Assembly (NCBI RefSeq): GCF_900114645.1
Contig: NZ_FOTR01000001.1
Location: forward strand, 496,001 to 560,000
Length of the DNA: 64,000 nt
Direction of reading: 5' to 3'
Origin: Gracilibacillus orientalis
GTDB taxonomy: Bacteria; Bacillota; Bacilli; Bacillales; Amphibacillaceae
Translations under genes and position numbers: made by a program
Part shown: in pieces, positions 26,659 through 36,165 of the stretch
How the letters are laid out: each line of letters starts with the position of its first letter
Numbering within the stretch: position 1 is the stretch's first letter
The notes under the pieces: model-generated
Told to the model about the DNA's origin: nothing
Seen by the model: only the letters and a program-made list of their open reading frames with translations
Databases searched by the model: none

Positions 26659-26704
26659 AAGAAAAAGCTTGGTATTAGTATAATTCAACCAAGCTTTTTC
26701 TTAT
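26659..26704. terminator. Bidirectional terminator
   Basis: AAGAAAAAGCTTGG pairs perfectly with CCAAGCTTTTTCTT around 16 bases, giving T runs on both strands. It serves the CheY-like gene and the convergent gene ending at 26704. Confidence 0.88.
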
Positions 26705-27258
26705 TAAAATAATTCGAAATAACTTTCTTGTCCAAGGTGTTGCACATATTTATCCACCAACTCTTTTAAATCCGCCGATTCTTCTAAAAAGAGCCACTGA
26801 TCGTCTCTTTCACCAGTATAAGATTTCCGCTCTACTTGAAATGCTCTTGTGTTTTTATCTAGCAATGTAAAACATAACTGCGCATCATATGTTTTATATT
26901 TTGGATCTGATAACGCCTCAACAATTACAGGATTTTCATCAAACGGGACCGGATTTTCATACGTATACAAATAAATGCTCTTTTGTCTGATATCTAACTT
27001 ATAATCCTTGATCGGGCTATTGATTTCCATACTCTCTTTAATTAGCTGCACTTCTTCACTGGTTATTTTCCGTTTTGATTGTTTCGTTAAGAACACTCTT
27101 CCATTCGGGTGTTCATATATTTCATAACCTTCTGGAATACTATCAATCGAAGTATCAGGATCATCTTTTTTAAAATAATAAGTTGGATTACCTTTGTTTG
27201 TTTTTCTTACATGTAAAAAATACTCATCTCCGCGAAAGTTCGTATATTGCACTGCCAT
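26704..27258 (-). CDS. Hypothetical cytoplasmic protein
   Basis: A 184-residue protein with no membrane segments, beta-rich at the start (VQYTNFRGDEYFLHVRKTNK, then NPTYYFKKDD) and ending in a helical segment. The start at 27258 is chosen for its GGTGGTG site; the open frame continues another 66 codons upstream without a start signal or typical codon use. The pattern of an N-terminal strand with GRVFLTKQSKRKIT after it occurs in uncharacterised Bacillus proteins, but I cannot name a family. Convergent with the CheY-like gene and transcribed alone. Confidence 0.65.
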   Translation of the reverse strand: MAVQYTNFRGDEYFLHVRKTNKGNPTYYFKKDDPDTSIDSIPEGYEIYEHPNGRVFLTKQSKRKITSEEVQLIKESMEINSPIKDYKLDIRQKSIYLYTYENPVPFDENPVIVEALSDPKYKTYDAQLCFTLLDKNTRAFQVERKSYTGERDDQWLFLEESADLKELVDKYVQHLGQESYFELF

Positions 27259-27724
27259 CTTTACACCACCTTTAGTTTCATAGCCACTACATAATTTCAA
27301 GAATTTACTTTCATTAGTATAACAAAAATCAGAGTAAAGTGAAACTTTGAAAAAATGCATTTCCTTCATTGCAGAAAAATGTGTTGGCTGATGCCAAAGC
27401 ACAGTCCTCCCCAACTTACTTATTGGGATATCATCGAAATGAGTAGATGCCCCCACTATCTAGGTAATATTATTCAACAAACGAATGAAGTAACGTTATC
27501 GAGGGATTTTGAAAGGAGCAAGATGCCATAAGTGTGTTAGGTAACTTTTTGGGTTATCTAACCAAATTATGAGCAGACCTTTCCCTTTATAATAGATTCC
27601 TAAGTTTTTTTACATTTATTTCGGAAATTGTTTCTTTGGATTATGATAATATAGTGTAAGAAGGATAAATATTGGGAATAGTTTAAAGGGAGTTACTTTT
27701 GTGTAAATAAAGGAGTGCATATGC
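27259..27724. other. Gene-free stretch with one hairpin
   Basis: 466 bases between divergent genes. GTTAGGTAAC and GTTATCTAAC (27536-27562) can pair around 7 bases but lack a T run. The rest holds promoters for both sides; no coding signal or repeat was seen. Confidence 0.5.
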
Positions 27725-28024
27725 ATGGAAATCAAAGTATCAGATCAAGCTTTACAATGGTTTAAAGATGACGTAGAAGTAAGCGATGGAAATACCATTA
27801 AATTTCAAGCTAAATACGGTGGCTATAGTCCGATACATGAAGGTTTTTCACTAGCCTTTGCACTAAATGAACCAATGGGGGAAACCATTACAACAACAGA
27901 AAAAAATGGCATTACTTTTTTTATTGATGATACAGATGCATGGTATTTTGAAGGTTATAACTTAATCGTCGAATATGATGATAAATTAGATGAAGTTGCA
28001 TATGATTATGAAGAAATTCATTAA
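27725..28024 (+). CDS. yneR: HesB-like (Fe-S biosynthesis fold) protein YneR
   Basis: A 99-residue acidic protein with the HesB/IscA fold pattern: SDQALQWFKDDVEV, KYGGYSPIHEGFSLAFALNE and FFIDDTDAWYFEGYNLIVEYD. It matches B. subtilis YneR as I recall it. The conserved cysteines of true IscA/SufA scaffolds are missing, so it is unlikely to carry an Fe-S cluster; the function of this subgroup is unknown. AAAGGAGTGCAT precedes the ATG and a strong terminator follows, so it is transcribed alone. Confidence 0.87.
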   Translation: MEIKVSDQALQWFKDDVEVSDGNTIKFQAKYGGYSPIHEGFSLAFALNEPMGETITTTEKNGITFFIDDTDAWYFEGYNLIVEYDDKLDEVAYDYEEIH

Positions 28025-28025
28025 G

Positions 28026-28055
28026 AAAGAGTGAGGGATAGCCTCACTCTTTTTC
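28026..28055 (+). terminator. Rho-independent terminator
   Basis: AAGAGTGAGG pairs with CCTCACTCTT around GATAG and is followed by a T-rich tail. Confidence 0.9.
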
Positions 28056-28184
28056 TTTATCCAAACCTCCCACTTCTTAAACGCTATTACAACGAAATAG
28101 TAAGAACTTATGTTAAAATAAAAGCAAACTTAATAGTAAGTATTGAAAGTCAGGATATACGATCTATGAAGGAGGCTTTATTCA

Positions 28185-28646
28185 ATGAGCAAACAAGATT
28201 TCCGCAAAGCGATGAGCAAATTCGCAACAGGAATTACTGTCGTTACATCGGAATTTGAGAATAATATACAAGGGATGACGGTCAATGCATTTATGTCTGT
28301 TTCTCTAGACCCACAATTAATCACTATATCACTAGATTCCAAAACGAATTTTCATCAAAATGCCGATAAAATTAAACGATTTGGTGTCAGTATACTCCGG
28401 GAAGAGCAGCAAGAAGTATCAATGATTTTCGCTAAACAAATGGATAAAGAATTCAAAGATTTTACAACATTAGACGGTATCCCCGTCATTAATCATGCAC
28501 TCACTACACTGGCATGTACTGTTGTTAATACAGTGGAAGCTGGTGATCACTTGTTGATTATTGCTGAAGTAGACGAAATCAAATTAGACGAAGGTAATCC
28601 AATTCTTTATTACAACAGTGCTTACAAAAGAATCTCAGACGAATAG
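28185..28646 (+). CDS. Flavin reductase domain protein
   Basis: A 153-residue member of the flavin reductase (FMN-binding split barrel, HpaC/RutF) family: FRKAMSKFATGITVVTSEF at the start, GMTVNAFMSVSLDPQLITISLD and CTVVNTVEAGDHLLIIAEVDEI are typical. Such proteins reduce FMN or FAD with NAD(P)H for two-component monooxygenases, but no monooxygenase is adjacent. GGAGG lies nine bases before the ATG. The next two genes follow at short distances (20 and 10 bases), so it may head a three-gene transcript. Confidence 0.88.
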   Translation: MSKQDFRKAMSKFATGITVVTSEFENNIQGMTVNAFMSVSLDPQLITISLDSKTNFHQNADKIKRFGVSILREEQQEVSMIFAKQMDKEFKDFTTLDGIPVINHALTTLACTVVNTVEAGDHLLIIAEVDEIKLDEGNPILYYNSAYKRISDE

Positions 28647-28666
28647 AGAAGGTACGGAGGAAGGTC

Positions 28667-29149
28667 ATGGCAATTCTTGCAATCTTACGAAAAAGTGCTA
28701 TATTACCTAAAAAAGAAGCTTTGTTTTGGCTTAATCGAGTAAGTATGAGGGATACACTCGCTTATCTTTTTCTATTATTCTTTATCAGTTTCTTACCAAA
28801 TGTAATCTTAATTATAGCAAACTTTGAACAAGATCAATCACATATTTCATTCAGTCAATTTTTACTACAAATTATTATCTTCTATCCCTTCTTTATGATG
28901 TTTGTAGTTGTTACAGGTATTTCAATATTGGCAATCGGTTCATGGATACTTAAATGGTCCCTGCAACGAAAATTAGCGTATCAGCAACTATGGAAAATGA
29001 CTTCCTTTGCGTTACTGTGGCCATTAATATTGTATCATCTGTTATTTTTCACACCATTACCGACTTCTTATGCTTTTTTGGTTGGTTTAATGTTGTTATA
29101 TATACTCATGTATCAGATGATTTTGATTTACCCGAAAAAAAGGAAGTGA
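28667..29149 (+). CDS. Four-helix membrane protein of unknown function
   Basis: A 160-residue hydrophobic protein with four predicted membrane helices (about 30-52, 65-95, 105-122, 128-155). The layout with an N-terminal cytoplasmic segment, MRDTLAYLFLLFFISFLPN and a basic tail (PKKRK) is reminiscent of the DUF1189/YIP1-like membrane proteins, though the resemblance is only general. GGAGG precedes the ATG by seven bases. It lies between a flavin reductase and a Nudix hydrolase gene and is probably co-transcribed with them. I cannot assign a function. Confidence 0.65.
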   Translation: MAILAILRKSAILPKKEALFWLNRVSMRDTLAYLFLLFFISFLPNVILIIANFEQDQSHISFSQFLLQIIIFYPFFMMFVVVTGISILAIGSWILKWSLQRKLAYQQLWKMTSFALLWPLILYHLLFFTPLPTSYAFLVGLMLLYILMYQMILIYPKKRK

Positions 29150-29159
29150 GGGAGTTTCT

Positions 29160-29699
29160 TTGGCAAATAGTGAATGGAAAATAAACCATAGTTCAACAAC
29201 ACAAATAGATCGTTTTAAAATAACGATTGATGAAGTATTACTTGCAAATGAGCAGACACAAAATTTTTCGTATATTGATTTTCATGACGGGGTATGTGTT
29301 TTAGCAATTACGGAAGATAATCAAATAGTAATGCTAAAGCAATATCGCCATCCGTTACATTCTACAGAGCGTGAATTTCCTGCGGGCATGATAGAAGAAG
29401 ACGAAGAACCTCTGCACGCAGCAAAACGGGAATTATTAGAAGAAACAGGATACCACGCAGAAGACTGGCATTCTCTTGATTATTTCTACCCGTCTCCTGG
29501 TTCCACAACCGAAAAAATTCATCTTTATCTGGCATCAAAGGCAATAAAAGTGGCTGATCAATTCTTAGATGAGCTTGAAAACATTGAAGTAGAAGAAGTT
29601 AGTATAAAAGATTTTTGCAAACTGATTGAACAAGGTAATTTTCGTCATGGTGCCGGTCTCGCTTGCTGGGCAAAATATTTAAGCATGACTTTCAATTAA
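29160..29699 (+). CDS. nudF: Nudix hydrolase, ADP-ribose pyrophosphatase-like
   Basis: A 179-residue Nudix protein. The Nudix box is complete: GMIEEDEEPLHAAKRELLEETGY (consensus Gx5Ex7REUxEExGU), preceded by LKQYRHPLHSTEREFPAG, which is typical of ADP-ribose pyrophosphatases, and followed by YPSPGSTTEKIHLYLA. The likely reaction is ADP-ribose to AMP and ribose 5-phosphate. The first codon is taken as TTG, with GTGAGGGAG just upstream; no ATG or GTG is available nearby in frame. A strong terminator follows. Confidence 0.9.
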   Translation: MANSEWKINHSSTTQIDRFKITIDEVLLANEQTQNFSYIDFHDGVCVLAITEDNQIVMLKQYRHPLHSTEREFPAGMIEEDEEPLHAAKRELLEETGYHAEDWHSLDYFYPSPGSTTEKIHLYLASKAIKVADQFLDELENIEVEEVSIKDFCKLIEQGNFRHGAGLACWAKYLSMTFN

Positions 29700-29721
29700 C
29701 AAATGAAACACTGGATCAGCC

Positions 29722-29763
29722 AAGTGTCTGCAAGAACGTTATATTCTTGCGGACACTTTTTTT
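29722..29763 (+). terminator. Rho-independent terminator after nudF
   Basis: AAGTGTC-GCAAGAA pairs with TTCTTGC-GACACTT around CGTTATA, followed by seven Ts. Confidence 0.92.
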
Positions 29764-29790
29764 GTTTGTTATTCGTAAGATTCAGGCCAC

Positions 29791-29825
29791 AAAAAAAGCT
29801 AAAGCCCCATGGAGGCCTTAGCTAT
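29791..29825 (-). terminator. Terminator of the LCP gene
   Basis: On the minus strand AGCTAAGGCCT pairs with GGGGCTTTAGCT around CCAT with G-T pairs and runs into seven Ts. It overlaps the LCP stop region. Confidence 0.85.
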
Positions 29826-30744
29826 TATTGATCATGTCTCTTACATTTGTTACTTCTTCGTCGGGGACTATATAATAATAAGTTCCACCTATAGTTGTCC
29901 CTGATCCTTTCATTCGATAACTTGTCACATTTTTTCTTGTATTCCTATACCCATTTAGTAACGACTTCATGGCATCAAAGTCCAGACTGGTAGACATATT
30001 ATTACCCATGATATCAATTACTTCATCCACCTTGGTAATATTTGCTACGCTGGCACCTTCATTAATAATCGCTTGAATTACTTTTCGTTGACGATCTGTT
30101 CTTCCAAAGTCACCAGCTGGATCTTTCTTTCTCATCCTCACATATGCGAGAGTTTTTTCTCCATCCATGTCAACTGGGCCTTTAGTAAACTGATACTTGC
30201 CATCATTCCACTCGATCTCATTATCAACAGTAATCGTTCCCACCTCATCCACCAACTCTTGTAGGCCTTCCATGTTGATGCGAACGAAATAATCAATATC
30301 AATATCCAGGAAATTTTGAACAGTTTGTACAGCCATATCAGGTCCACCAAATGCATAGGCATGATTAATTTTATCCTCACTACCTCTGCCAACGATCATT
30401 GTACGGGTATCTCGCGGAATACTAACTAACTGCATCTCATCTTTTTCCGGTTTTAATGACAATACCATCAAAGCATCAGACCGGCCTGAATCGTTAGCAC
30501 GTTGATCCACACCTAATAACAATATATTTAATGGTTCAGCATTTTCTGTTTTCTCTTTTACTTTTTCAGTATCTATTGATTCTACCGGATCATGCATTTT
30601 AGAATCGAATGTATCTTCCACATCATTCACAATCGACCATATGTAACCACCTACAGCTAAAATAATAACCAACAGAATAATGAGTGGAGTCAATATCCAC
30701 CATTTTTTTGATTTTCTTCTATTTGTTCTTGTTTCCACGCTCAA
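29818..30744 (-). CDS. LytR-CpsA-Psr (LCP) family wall polymer ligase
   Basis: A 308-residue membrane-anchored protein: basic cytoplasmic N-terminus (TRTNRRKSKKWW), a membrane helix at about 15-37, and an extracellular LCP domain (about 65-300) with LLLGVDQRANDSGRSDALMV, VSIPRDTRTMI, KINHAYAFGGPDMAVQTV and RMRKKDPAGDFGRTDRQRKV. These carry the Arg and Asp residues that bind the polyprenyl-phosphate substrate. LCP enzymes attach teichoic acid or other glycopolymers to peptidoglycan. The start is ambiguous: TTG at 30744 is close to AGGATG, and GTG at 30738 is two codons later. Confidence 0.92.
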   Translation of the reverse strand: MSVETRTNRRKSKKWWILTPLIILLVIILAVGGYIWSIVNDVEDTFDSKMHDPVESIDTEKVKEKTENAEPLNILLLGVDQRANDSGRSDALMVLSLKPEKDEMQLVSIPRDTRTMIVGRGSEDKINHAYAFGGPDMAVQTVQNFLDIDIDYFVRINMEGLQELVDEVGTITVDNEIEWNDGKYQFTKGPVDMDGEKTLAYVRMRKKDPAGDFGRTDRQRKVIQAIINEGASVANITKVDEVIDIMGNNMSTSLDFDAMKSLLNGYRNTRKNVTSYRMKGSGTTIGGTYYYIVPDEEVTNVRDMINNS

Positions 30745-31159
30745 TCAACATCCTATCTTATTTTTTCTGAATAATCTTCCATCATTATAGCACAATTAGA
30801 CTAAGAAAAGAAAACTACTATTTGAATTTTTTAGCAAATTATCACAATTTTTGTATAAGTATATCAAAAAAGGTTTATTCCTTGGCTAAATATTTTTTAT
30901 TACTTAAACGTTTAATTATATTTTAAAGTTTATCATAGTTGAATTATATATTTTATTATATATAAAATCCTTATTAACACACTAAAAACATGGCATATCA
31001 AACTTTTTTATTACTATATCGATAACTTAATTTTTATATTTAATTACTTTACAAATAAATAATATTATTTATAATACTAATTAGATAGCGTTTTCACTCG
31101 TTGTTGGGGGTGATCATTTTTATCCTGAAAACGTTAGATGACTGTAAAGGAGGAGAAGT
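30745..31159. other. AT-rich upstream region of the GH26 gene
   Basis: 415 bases, very AT-rich from about 30800 to 31080, between divergent LCP and mannanase genes. Apart from the cre-like sites near 31083 and the ribosome site AAAGGAGGAG at 31146, no gene, repeat or strong hairpin was seen. The promoter cannot be fixed among many TATAAT-like strings. Confidence 0.5.
31083..31096. promoter_or_regulatory. Candidate CcpA cre site upstream of the GH26 gene
   Basis: AGATAGCGTTTTCA; its reverse complement TGAAAACGCTATCT matches the cre consensus TGWNANCGNTNWCA in 13 of 14 positions. A weaker TGAAAACGTTAGAT follows at 31126. Confidence 0.6.
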
Positions 31160-34100
31160 ATGAAAATCAAAAAAAAGACTGCTTATATTTTGATAACGTT
31201 TACATTTATTCTTTTGATTCTATCCCATACAAAAATGGATGTTGAAGTCTCTGCAAATGAACAATCACTTAATCTAGTAGATCCCAAAATAAGTGATCAG
31301 ACAAAAGCATTATTCTCTTATTTTCAAAGTATTAATGGAGAACATGTTCTTTTTGGCCAGCAACATGCGATTGATGAAGGCTTAACATTAACGAACGATC
31401 CCCCACGTACTGCTTCTGAGCAATCAGAAATTTTACATGCTGTGGGGGATTATCCCGCCATTTTCGGTTGGGATACGTTAAGTATTGTTGGTGATGAAAA
31501 ACCTGGTGTAGAGGGTGATGTTGCTCAAAGTATTAAAAACTTGGTAGCATCAATGGAAAAAGCAGACGAACTTGGCGGAGTAATTGCTCTGAGCATGCAC
31601 CCTAAAAACTTTGCAACAGGTGGACGATACAATGATACGTCAGGCAATACAGTTCCAAAAATTCTACCAGGTGGTCCCAATAATGATGATTTCAATGCAT
31701 GGTTAGATAATATTGCTAAACTAGCTCATTCGGTAAAAGACGAGAATGATAACCCAATTCCGATAATTTTCCGACCATTTCATGAACAAACTGGTGGTTG
31801 GTTCTGGTGGGGAGCACATCAGACAACTCCGGAAGAATATAAAGCTCTTTACCGTTATACGGTTGAGTATTTAAGAGATGAAAAAGGAGTCCATAACTTT
31901 TTGTATGCATTCTCACCAGGTGCCGGTCCTGCTGGTGATTTGGACCGTTATTTAGAAACATATCCTGGTGATGAGTATGTGGATATTCTTGGTATCGATA
32001 ATTATGATGATAAAAATAATGCAGGTTCGGAAAGCTGGTTAAATGGACTCGTAAAAGATTTAGCAATGTTAGTGGATCTAGCAGAGGAACGAGGAAAAGT
32101 TGCAGCCTTAACAGAGTATGGCTATAGTGCTTCTGGCATCAATGAAAAAGAAAATACACTAGATTGGTACACGCGTGTTTTAAATGCGATTCAAAATGAT
32201 CCGAAAGCAAGCAAAATTGCCTATATGCAAACATGGGCTAATTTTGGTTGGCCAAATAACATGTTCGTACCTTATAAGGATATTCACGATGATTTAGGCG
32301 GTGACCATGAATTATTACCAGATTTCCAAGCGTTTAAAGAAAGTGATTATTCTGCTTTTCGTGAAGACATCCAAGAGAAAGTCTATACAGAAGAACATAA
32401 AAATAGTCCCGTGGCAACTGAAGGACCAACCGCACATATCGCATCCCCTGTTTCAGGTACAACGATTACAGACAATTCGACAAAGTTCCGGGTACGCGTA
32501 CTTCACGACAATCCACAACAAGTTACTTACACAATAGAAGGTTCTGATCAAGCGCATTCGCTCACCTTAGATGCAGACAGCAATTATTATGTAGCAGATT
32601 GGATGCCAACTACAGATATGAATGGAACTGCTACTAATATTACATTCAAAGTAGTTCATCAAGATGGTTCCATTTATGAAGAAACGGTTAAAGTATTTGT
32701 AAAAGCAAGTAGTTTACCGTCAAAATTATATACTTTCGATGATAATATTGACGGGATTAAAACAAATGGAACGCATCCAGTAACAAACACAATCACATTT
32801 GAACATGCAACATTAGCTGATGACGGTAAATTAAAATTCCAAATTGAAGGCATGGATGCGAATGAAACATGGCAAGAATTAAAGTTAGAATTGACAGATC
32901 TATCAGAAGATGATTTGCAGGCTATCAACCAAGTTGAATTAGAAGCTCTACTACCTGTTTCTGTTGGTGACGGATCGATTCAAGCTGTAGCCATGCTTCC
33001 TGATGATTTGGAAACCAAATATGGGATGAATGAAACATCCAAAGATATATCCGACTTAGAAGAAGTAACCATCAATGGGGAGACTTTTAAAAAATACCAT
33101 ACATCCATCAATGTGCCAGATACGATAGAAGCACGCACGATTGCGATATCGTTAGTAGGCAATCAACTTGACCTGACAGATGCTATCTACATTGATCATA
33201 TTAAACTGAACAATACCTATGTCGAAGCACCAATTGATCCATTATTGGTTGACAATTTGGAAGGCTACTTGGGTGACGACAGTTTATTAGAAAACGCTTA
33301 TTCCAGTAACGGGGACAAAGTAACACTCCATCATTCCTCTGAAAACAAAAATGAAGGGGAATACGGTTTAGCGTATAACTTTACGATTGCTGGAATGGGC
33401 TATGCTGGTCGTCAGACATCATTAGCTAATGTGGATTGGTCAGAAACAAATGCTTTCCAATTCTGGTTAAAGAATGATAGCTATCCGAATGATTTAACCA
33501 TTCAAATCCAAATTGGTGGCATAAGTTTTGAAGCATATCATGATTTAGACGAGCCTTCTGAAGGGATCATCACTATCCCTTTTACCAAATTCACTCCTGC
33601 TGCTTGGGAAAATAAACCCGATGTTGTAGTGGACAAGGAGAAACTGACAAATGTCACACAATTTGCTATTTACACAGGCGGTGAAGAAGGAAGAGGAACA
33701 CTTTATTTTGATGATATGCGCGCAATATATGATGAAGCACAGCCCGAAGTACCCGAGGCAGTAGAAACACCAGAGGATGAAGAACGTAATCCAGTATTAT
33801 TCGATTTTGAAGACGGTGAATTAGCTTGGAATATTACTTCCGGAACTGCAGAAGAACCTTCCATTGTGGAAAATGGCATTAATGGATCCAGTCTAAAGAC
33901 AACATTAGATTTAACATCAAATGATAGTATGACTATTTCTACTACAAGCATTACAGATTTATCTAATGAAAAAAGCTTGAGTGCTAAAGTTCACTTATCT
34001 GAAGGACAGGCTCAAGCTAAATTCTTTGTAAAAACTGGCGAGGATTGGGCCTGGGCTGATGGTGGTGTAATTGATTTAAATAGTGGAGACGTGACAACAC

Positions 34101-35032
34101 TTTTATTAGATTTAACAACGATCGAAAGTCTCGACAATGTGGGAGAAATTGGCCTGGAGCTGATCCCTGTTGAAGGAGATACAACTGCTACTATTTTAAT
34201 GGATGATGTCCTGTTAACAGATGGTAGCGAAACTCCTGATCCTGAGCAAGAAGAACCAACGGAAGATATCCATTCTATTGACAACAAAGAAACATTTACT
34301 AAAGAAGATAACAGCTATCAATTTGATTTAACTACAAAAAAAGTAGAAATAACCAAAGATATAATCACACAATTAGAACATGATGCTACTGTTCAATTAA
34401 ACTATAAAAAAACAACTGTTACTATTCCTGTACAACTCTTACAATCATATAATGACAACATCACCTTCGCTTTTAATCAAGTATCAGAAGATATCAAAGA
34501 AAAGCGCAAAGACGTATTAAGCGATCTTATTGATTTTCAATTATTTGCTGGTGAACAGGAAATAACTGAATTCGAACAGCCAATAAACATTACTTATACT
34601 TTAGATGCTGATCAAGAATTCGATGCAAATAAACTTCAGGTCATTCTTGTTGATGAAAATGGTGAACTTGTGACAGAACAACGCTTTCAAGCTGTTTGGA
34701 ATGAGGAAACCAAAAGGGCGAGTGCAGACGTGACACACTTTAGTATATATGGTGCGTTTGAGTATAAGGAAGAAGAACAATCAGAAGAGGCAGAGCAAGA
34801 TCCAGATAGTAACGAATCTGATGAATCCGCTAACCATGATAATACGGGCGCAGGTCAGAAGGATGAATCAAAAAATAATTTAGGAATTAACAACACAGAC
34901 AGCAATTCTGATCAAGATCAATCCTTGCCAGATACGGCAACTCATACCGCCAATTGGCTACTAGCTGGTTTACTACTTACGCTTTCAGGTATTGTAACGT
35001 TGGTGATGGCAAGGCGAAAAAAAGTTCAATAA
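31160..35032 (+). CDS. Wall-anchored GH26 beta-mannanase with accessory modules
   Basis: A 1290-residue secreted protein. Signal peptide 1-32. A GH26 endo-beta-1,4-mannanase domain (about 40-410) has acid/base Glu209 in FRPFHEQTGGWFWWG and nucleophile Glu319 in ALTEYGYS. An Ig-like domain (about 425-515) is followed by three beta-sandwich modules: about 525-690 (CBM27-like), about 695-870 (CBM11-like, LVDNLEGYLGDD...) and about 880-1035. A pre-anchor module (about 1045-1200) is shared with the protein at 48620-51382. An acidic linker leads to LPDTA at 1256-1260, a membrane helix and the tail ARRKKVQ. The likely role is mannan cutting at the cell surface. The module names are by eye. AAAGGAGGAG precedes the ATG. 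Confidence 0.92.
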   Translation: MKIKKKTAYILITFTFILLILSHTKMDVEVSANEQSLNLVDPKISDQTKALFSYFQSINGEHVLFGQQHAIDEGLTLTNDPPRTASEQSEILHAVGDYPAIFGWDTLSIVGDEKPGVEGDVAQSIKNLVASMEKADELGGVIALSMHPKNFATGGRYNDTSGNTVPKILPGGPNNDDFNAWLDNIAKLAHSVKDENDNPIPIIFRPFHEQTGGWFWWGAHQTTPEEYKALYRYTVEYLRDEKGVHNFLYAFSPGAGPAGDLDRYLETYPGDEYVDILGIDNYDDKNNAGSESWLNGLVKDLAMLVDLAEERGKVAALTEYGYSASGINEKENTLDWYTRVLNAIQNDPKASKIAYMQTWANFGWPNNMFVPYKDIHDDLGGDHELLPDFQAFKESDYSAFREDIQEKVYTEEHKNSPVATEGPTAHIASPVSGTTITDNSTKFRVRVLHDNPQQVTYTIEGSDQAHSLTLDADSNYYVADWMPTTDMNGTATNITFKVVHQDGSIYEETVKVFVKASSLPSKLYTFDDNIDGIKTNGTHPVTNTITFEHATLADDGKLKFQIEGMDANETWQELKLELTDLSEDDLQAINQVELEALLPVSVGDGSIQAVAMLPDDLETKYGMNETSKDISDLEEVTINGETFKKYHTSINVPDTIEARTIAISLVGNQLDLTDAIYIDHIKLNNTYVEAPIDPLLVDNLEGYLGDDSLLENAYSSNGDKVTLHHSSENKNEGEYGLAYNFTIAGMGYAGRQTSLANVDWSETNAFQFWLKNDSYPNDLTIQIQIGGISFEAYHDLDEPSEGIITIPFTKFTPAAWENKPDVVVDKEKLTNVTQFAIYTGGEEGRGTLYFDDMRAIYDEAQPEVPEAVETPEDEERNPVLFDFEDGELAWNITSGTAEEPSIVENGINGSSLKTTLDLTSNDSMTISTTSITDLSNEKSLSAKVHLSEGQAQAKFFVKTGEDWAWADGGVIDLNSGDVTTLLLDLTTIESLDNVGEIGLELIPVEGDTTATILMDDVLLTDGSETPDPEQEEPTEDIHSIDNKETFTKEDNSYQFDLTTKKVEITKDIITQLEHDATVQLNYKKTTVTIPVQLLQSYNDNITFAFNQVSEDIKEKRKDVLSDLIDFQLFAGEQEITEFEQPINITYTLDADQEFDANKLQVILVDENGELVTEQRFQAVWNEETKRASADVTHFSIYGAFEYKEEEQSEEAEQDPDSNESDESANHDNTGAGQKDESKNNLGINNTDSNSDQDQSLPDTATHTANWLLAGLLLTLSGIVTLVMARRKKVQ

Positions 35033-35049
35033 ACAATGAAGATGATCCA

Positions 35050-35150
35050 TAGGGCGGTCCAATAAGTTATAGCTTATGACGGCCCTTTCCCTCTATAGGA
35101 TAAAGGGAGCTTTCCGTCAGTAGTAGTTTTTGGACCATTAGCACCGTGAT
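35050..35150. repeat. Structured intergenic element, family A relative (copy 3, inverted)
   Basis: A multi-stem fold: outer arms GGTCCAA (35056) and TTGGACC (35130), inner ATAAG/CTTAT, and GACGG-CCCTTT with AAAGGG-CCGTC. It ends in TTAGCACCGTGAT, the reverse of the family A core. The first part (35051-35090) may also terminate the mannanase transcript. The remaining bases to 35400 show nothing further. Confidence 0.6.
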
Positions 35151-35400
35151 GAAAAGGTAATTTTCCTATTTAGATTATTGTTTAATTATTATTTCCGTTC
35201 TATCGACAACTACACTTATTTTTCTTTTTCACCCGAAAACAGAGCACTTCTTCTGATTTTCAGCTCCTCGCGGTGTTTAGAACACTTCTATTCGACGGTC
35301 TCTTCTGATTTTTATAGCTAACCACGAATACTTGCATTTCGATAGCAAAAGGCAGATAATAATAACAGAAATTTTTTGAATATGGAAGGAACGTGTCAAT

Positions 35401-36048
35401 ATGGGGTCTACTCATGAATTTTCAGTAAGAGAAGAAATTGCTAATTCCATTACCCATGGAATAGGAATGGCGTTAAGTATTGCCGGTTTAGTTATTTTGA
35501 TTGTCTATTCATCACTATACGGCACCGTGTGGCATATCGTAAGTTTTACTTTATTTGGTGTTACGATGGTACTCCTCTACACATCCTCTACGCTGTTGCA
35601 CAGTCTTCCGAAAGGTAAAGCAAAAAACGTTTTTGAAATTTTGGATCATTCATCCATCTATTTCTTTATTGCAGGATCCTATACACCATTTTTATTAGTT
35701 GTTGTTCGTGGATGGGAAGGCTGGACATTATTCGGTATTATCTGGACACTTGCCATTGGCGGAACGGTGTTTAAAGCCTTTTTTGTCAAAAAGTTTTTAT
35801 TCTTTTCCACCATACTTTATGTATTAATGGGGTGGATGATTACATTTGCATGGCAACCACTTGTTAATAACATGCATCCAAACGGTATGTTGCTTTTAGT
35901 CATAGGTGGTCTATTATATACAGTTGGTGCTATTTTTTATGTATGGCGTGGGTTTAATTACCACCATGCATTGTGGCATTTGTTTGTTTTAGCAGGATCA
36001 ATTACCCACTTTTTCGCTGTTTTGTTATATGTATTACCAATTAGATAG
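35401..36048 (+). CDS. Hemolysin III family membrane protein (YplQ/YqfA-like)
   Basis: A 215-residue membrane protein with seven predicted helices and the family marks: NSITHGIGMALSIAG near the start, YTSSTLLHSLPKGKAKNVFEILDHSSIYFFIAGSYTPF (split here by helices) in the middle, and FNYHHALWHLFVLAGSITHFFAVLLYVL at the end. The conserved His and Asp residues resemble the zinc site of the PAQR superfamily. In B. subtilis the relative YqfA affects membrane fluidity; the true activity of the family is uncertain. The coding start at 35401 follows GGAACGTGTC at a suitable distance. A terminator follows. Confidence 0.9.
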   Translation: MGSTHEFSVREEIANSITHGIGMALSIAGLVILIVYSSLYGTVWHIVSFTLFGVTMVLLYTSSTLLHSLPKGKAKNVFEILDHSSIYFFIAGSYTPFLLVVVRGWEGWTLFGIIWTLAIGGTVFKAFFVKKFLFFSTILYVLMGWMITFAWQPLVNNMHPNGMLLLVIGGLLYTVGAIFYVWRGFNYHHALWHLFVLAGSITHFFAVLLYVLPIR

Positions 36049-36057
36049 TAAAAGAAG

Positions 36058-36080
36058 CCTCAGAATCTGGGGTTTTTTTT
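36058..36080 (+). terminator. Rho-independent terminator
   Basis: CCTCAG pairs with CTGGGG (one G-T pair) around AAT, followed by eight Ts. Confidence 0.8.
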
Positions 36081-36132
36081 ATGAAAGAATTTCTAGTCGT
36101 TCGATAGCTATGCAAACGCCAAAAAAAGATAC

Positions 36133-36163
36133 AAAAAAACTGAACGACATCTTCGCTCAGTTT
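36133..36163 (-). terminator. Terminator of the 36166-36537 gene
   Basis: On the minus strand AAACTGA pairs with TCAGTTT around GCGAAGATGTCGT and runs into seven Ts. Confidence 0.75.
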
Positions 36164-36165
36164 CA

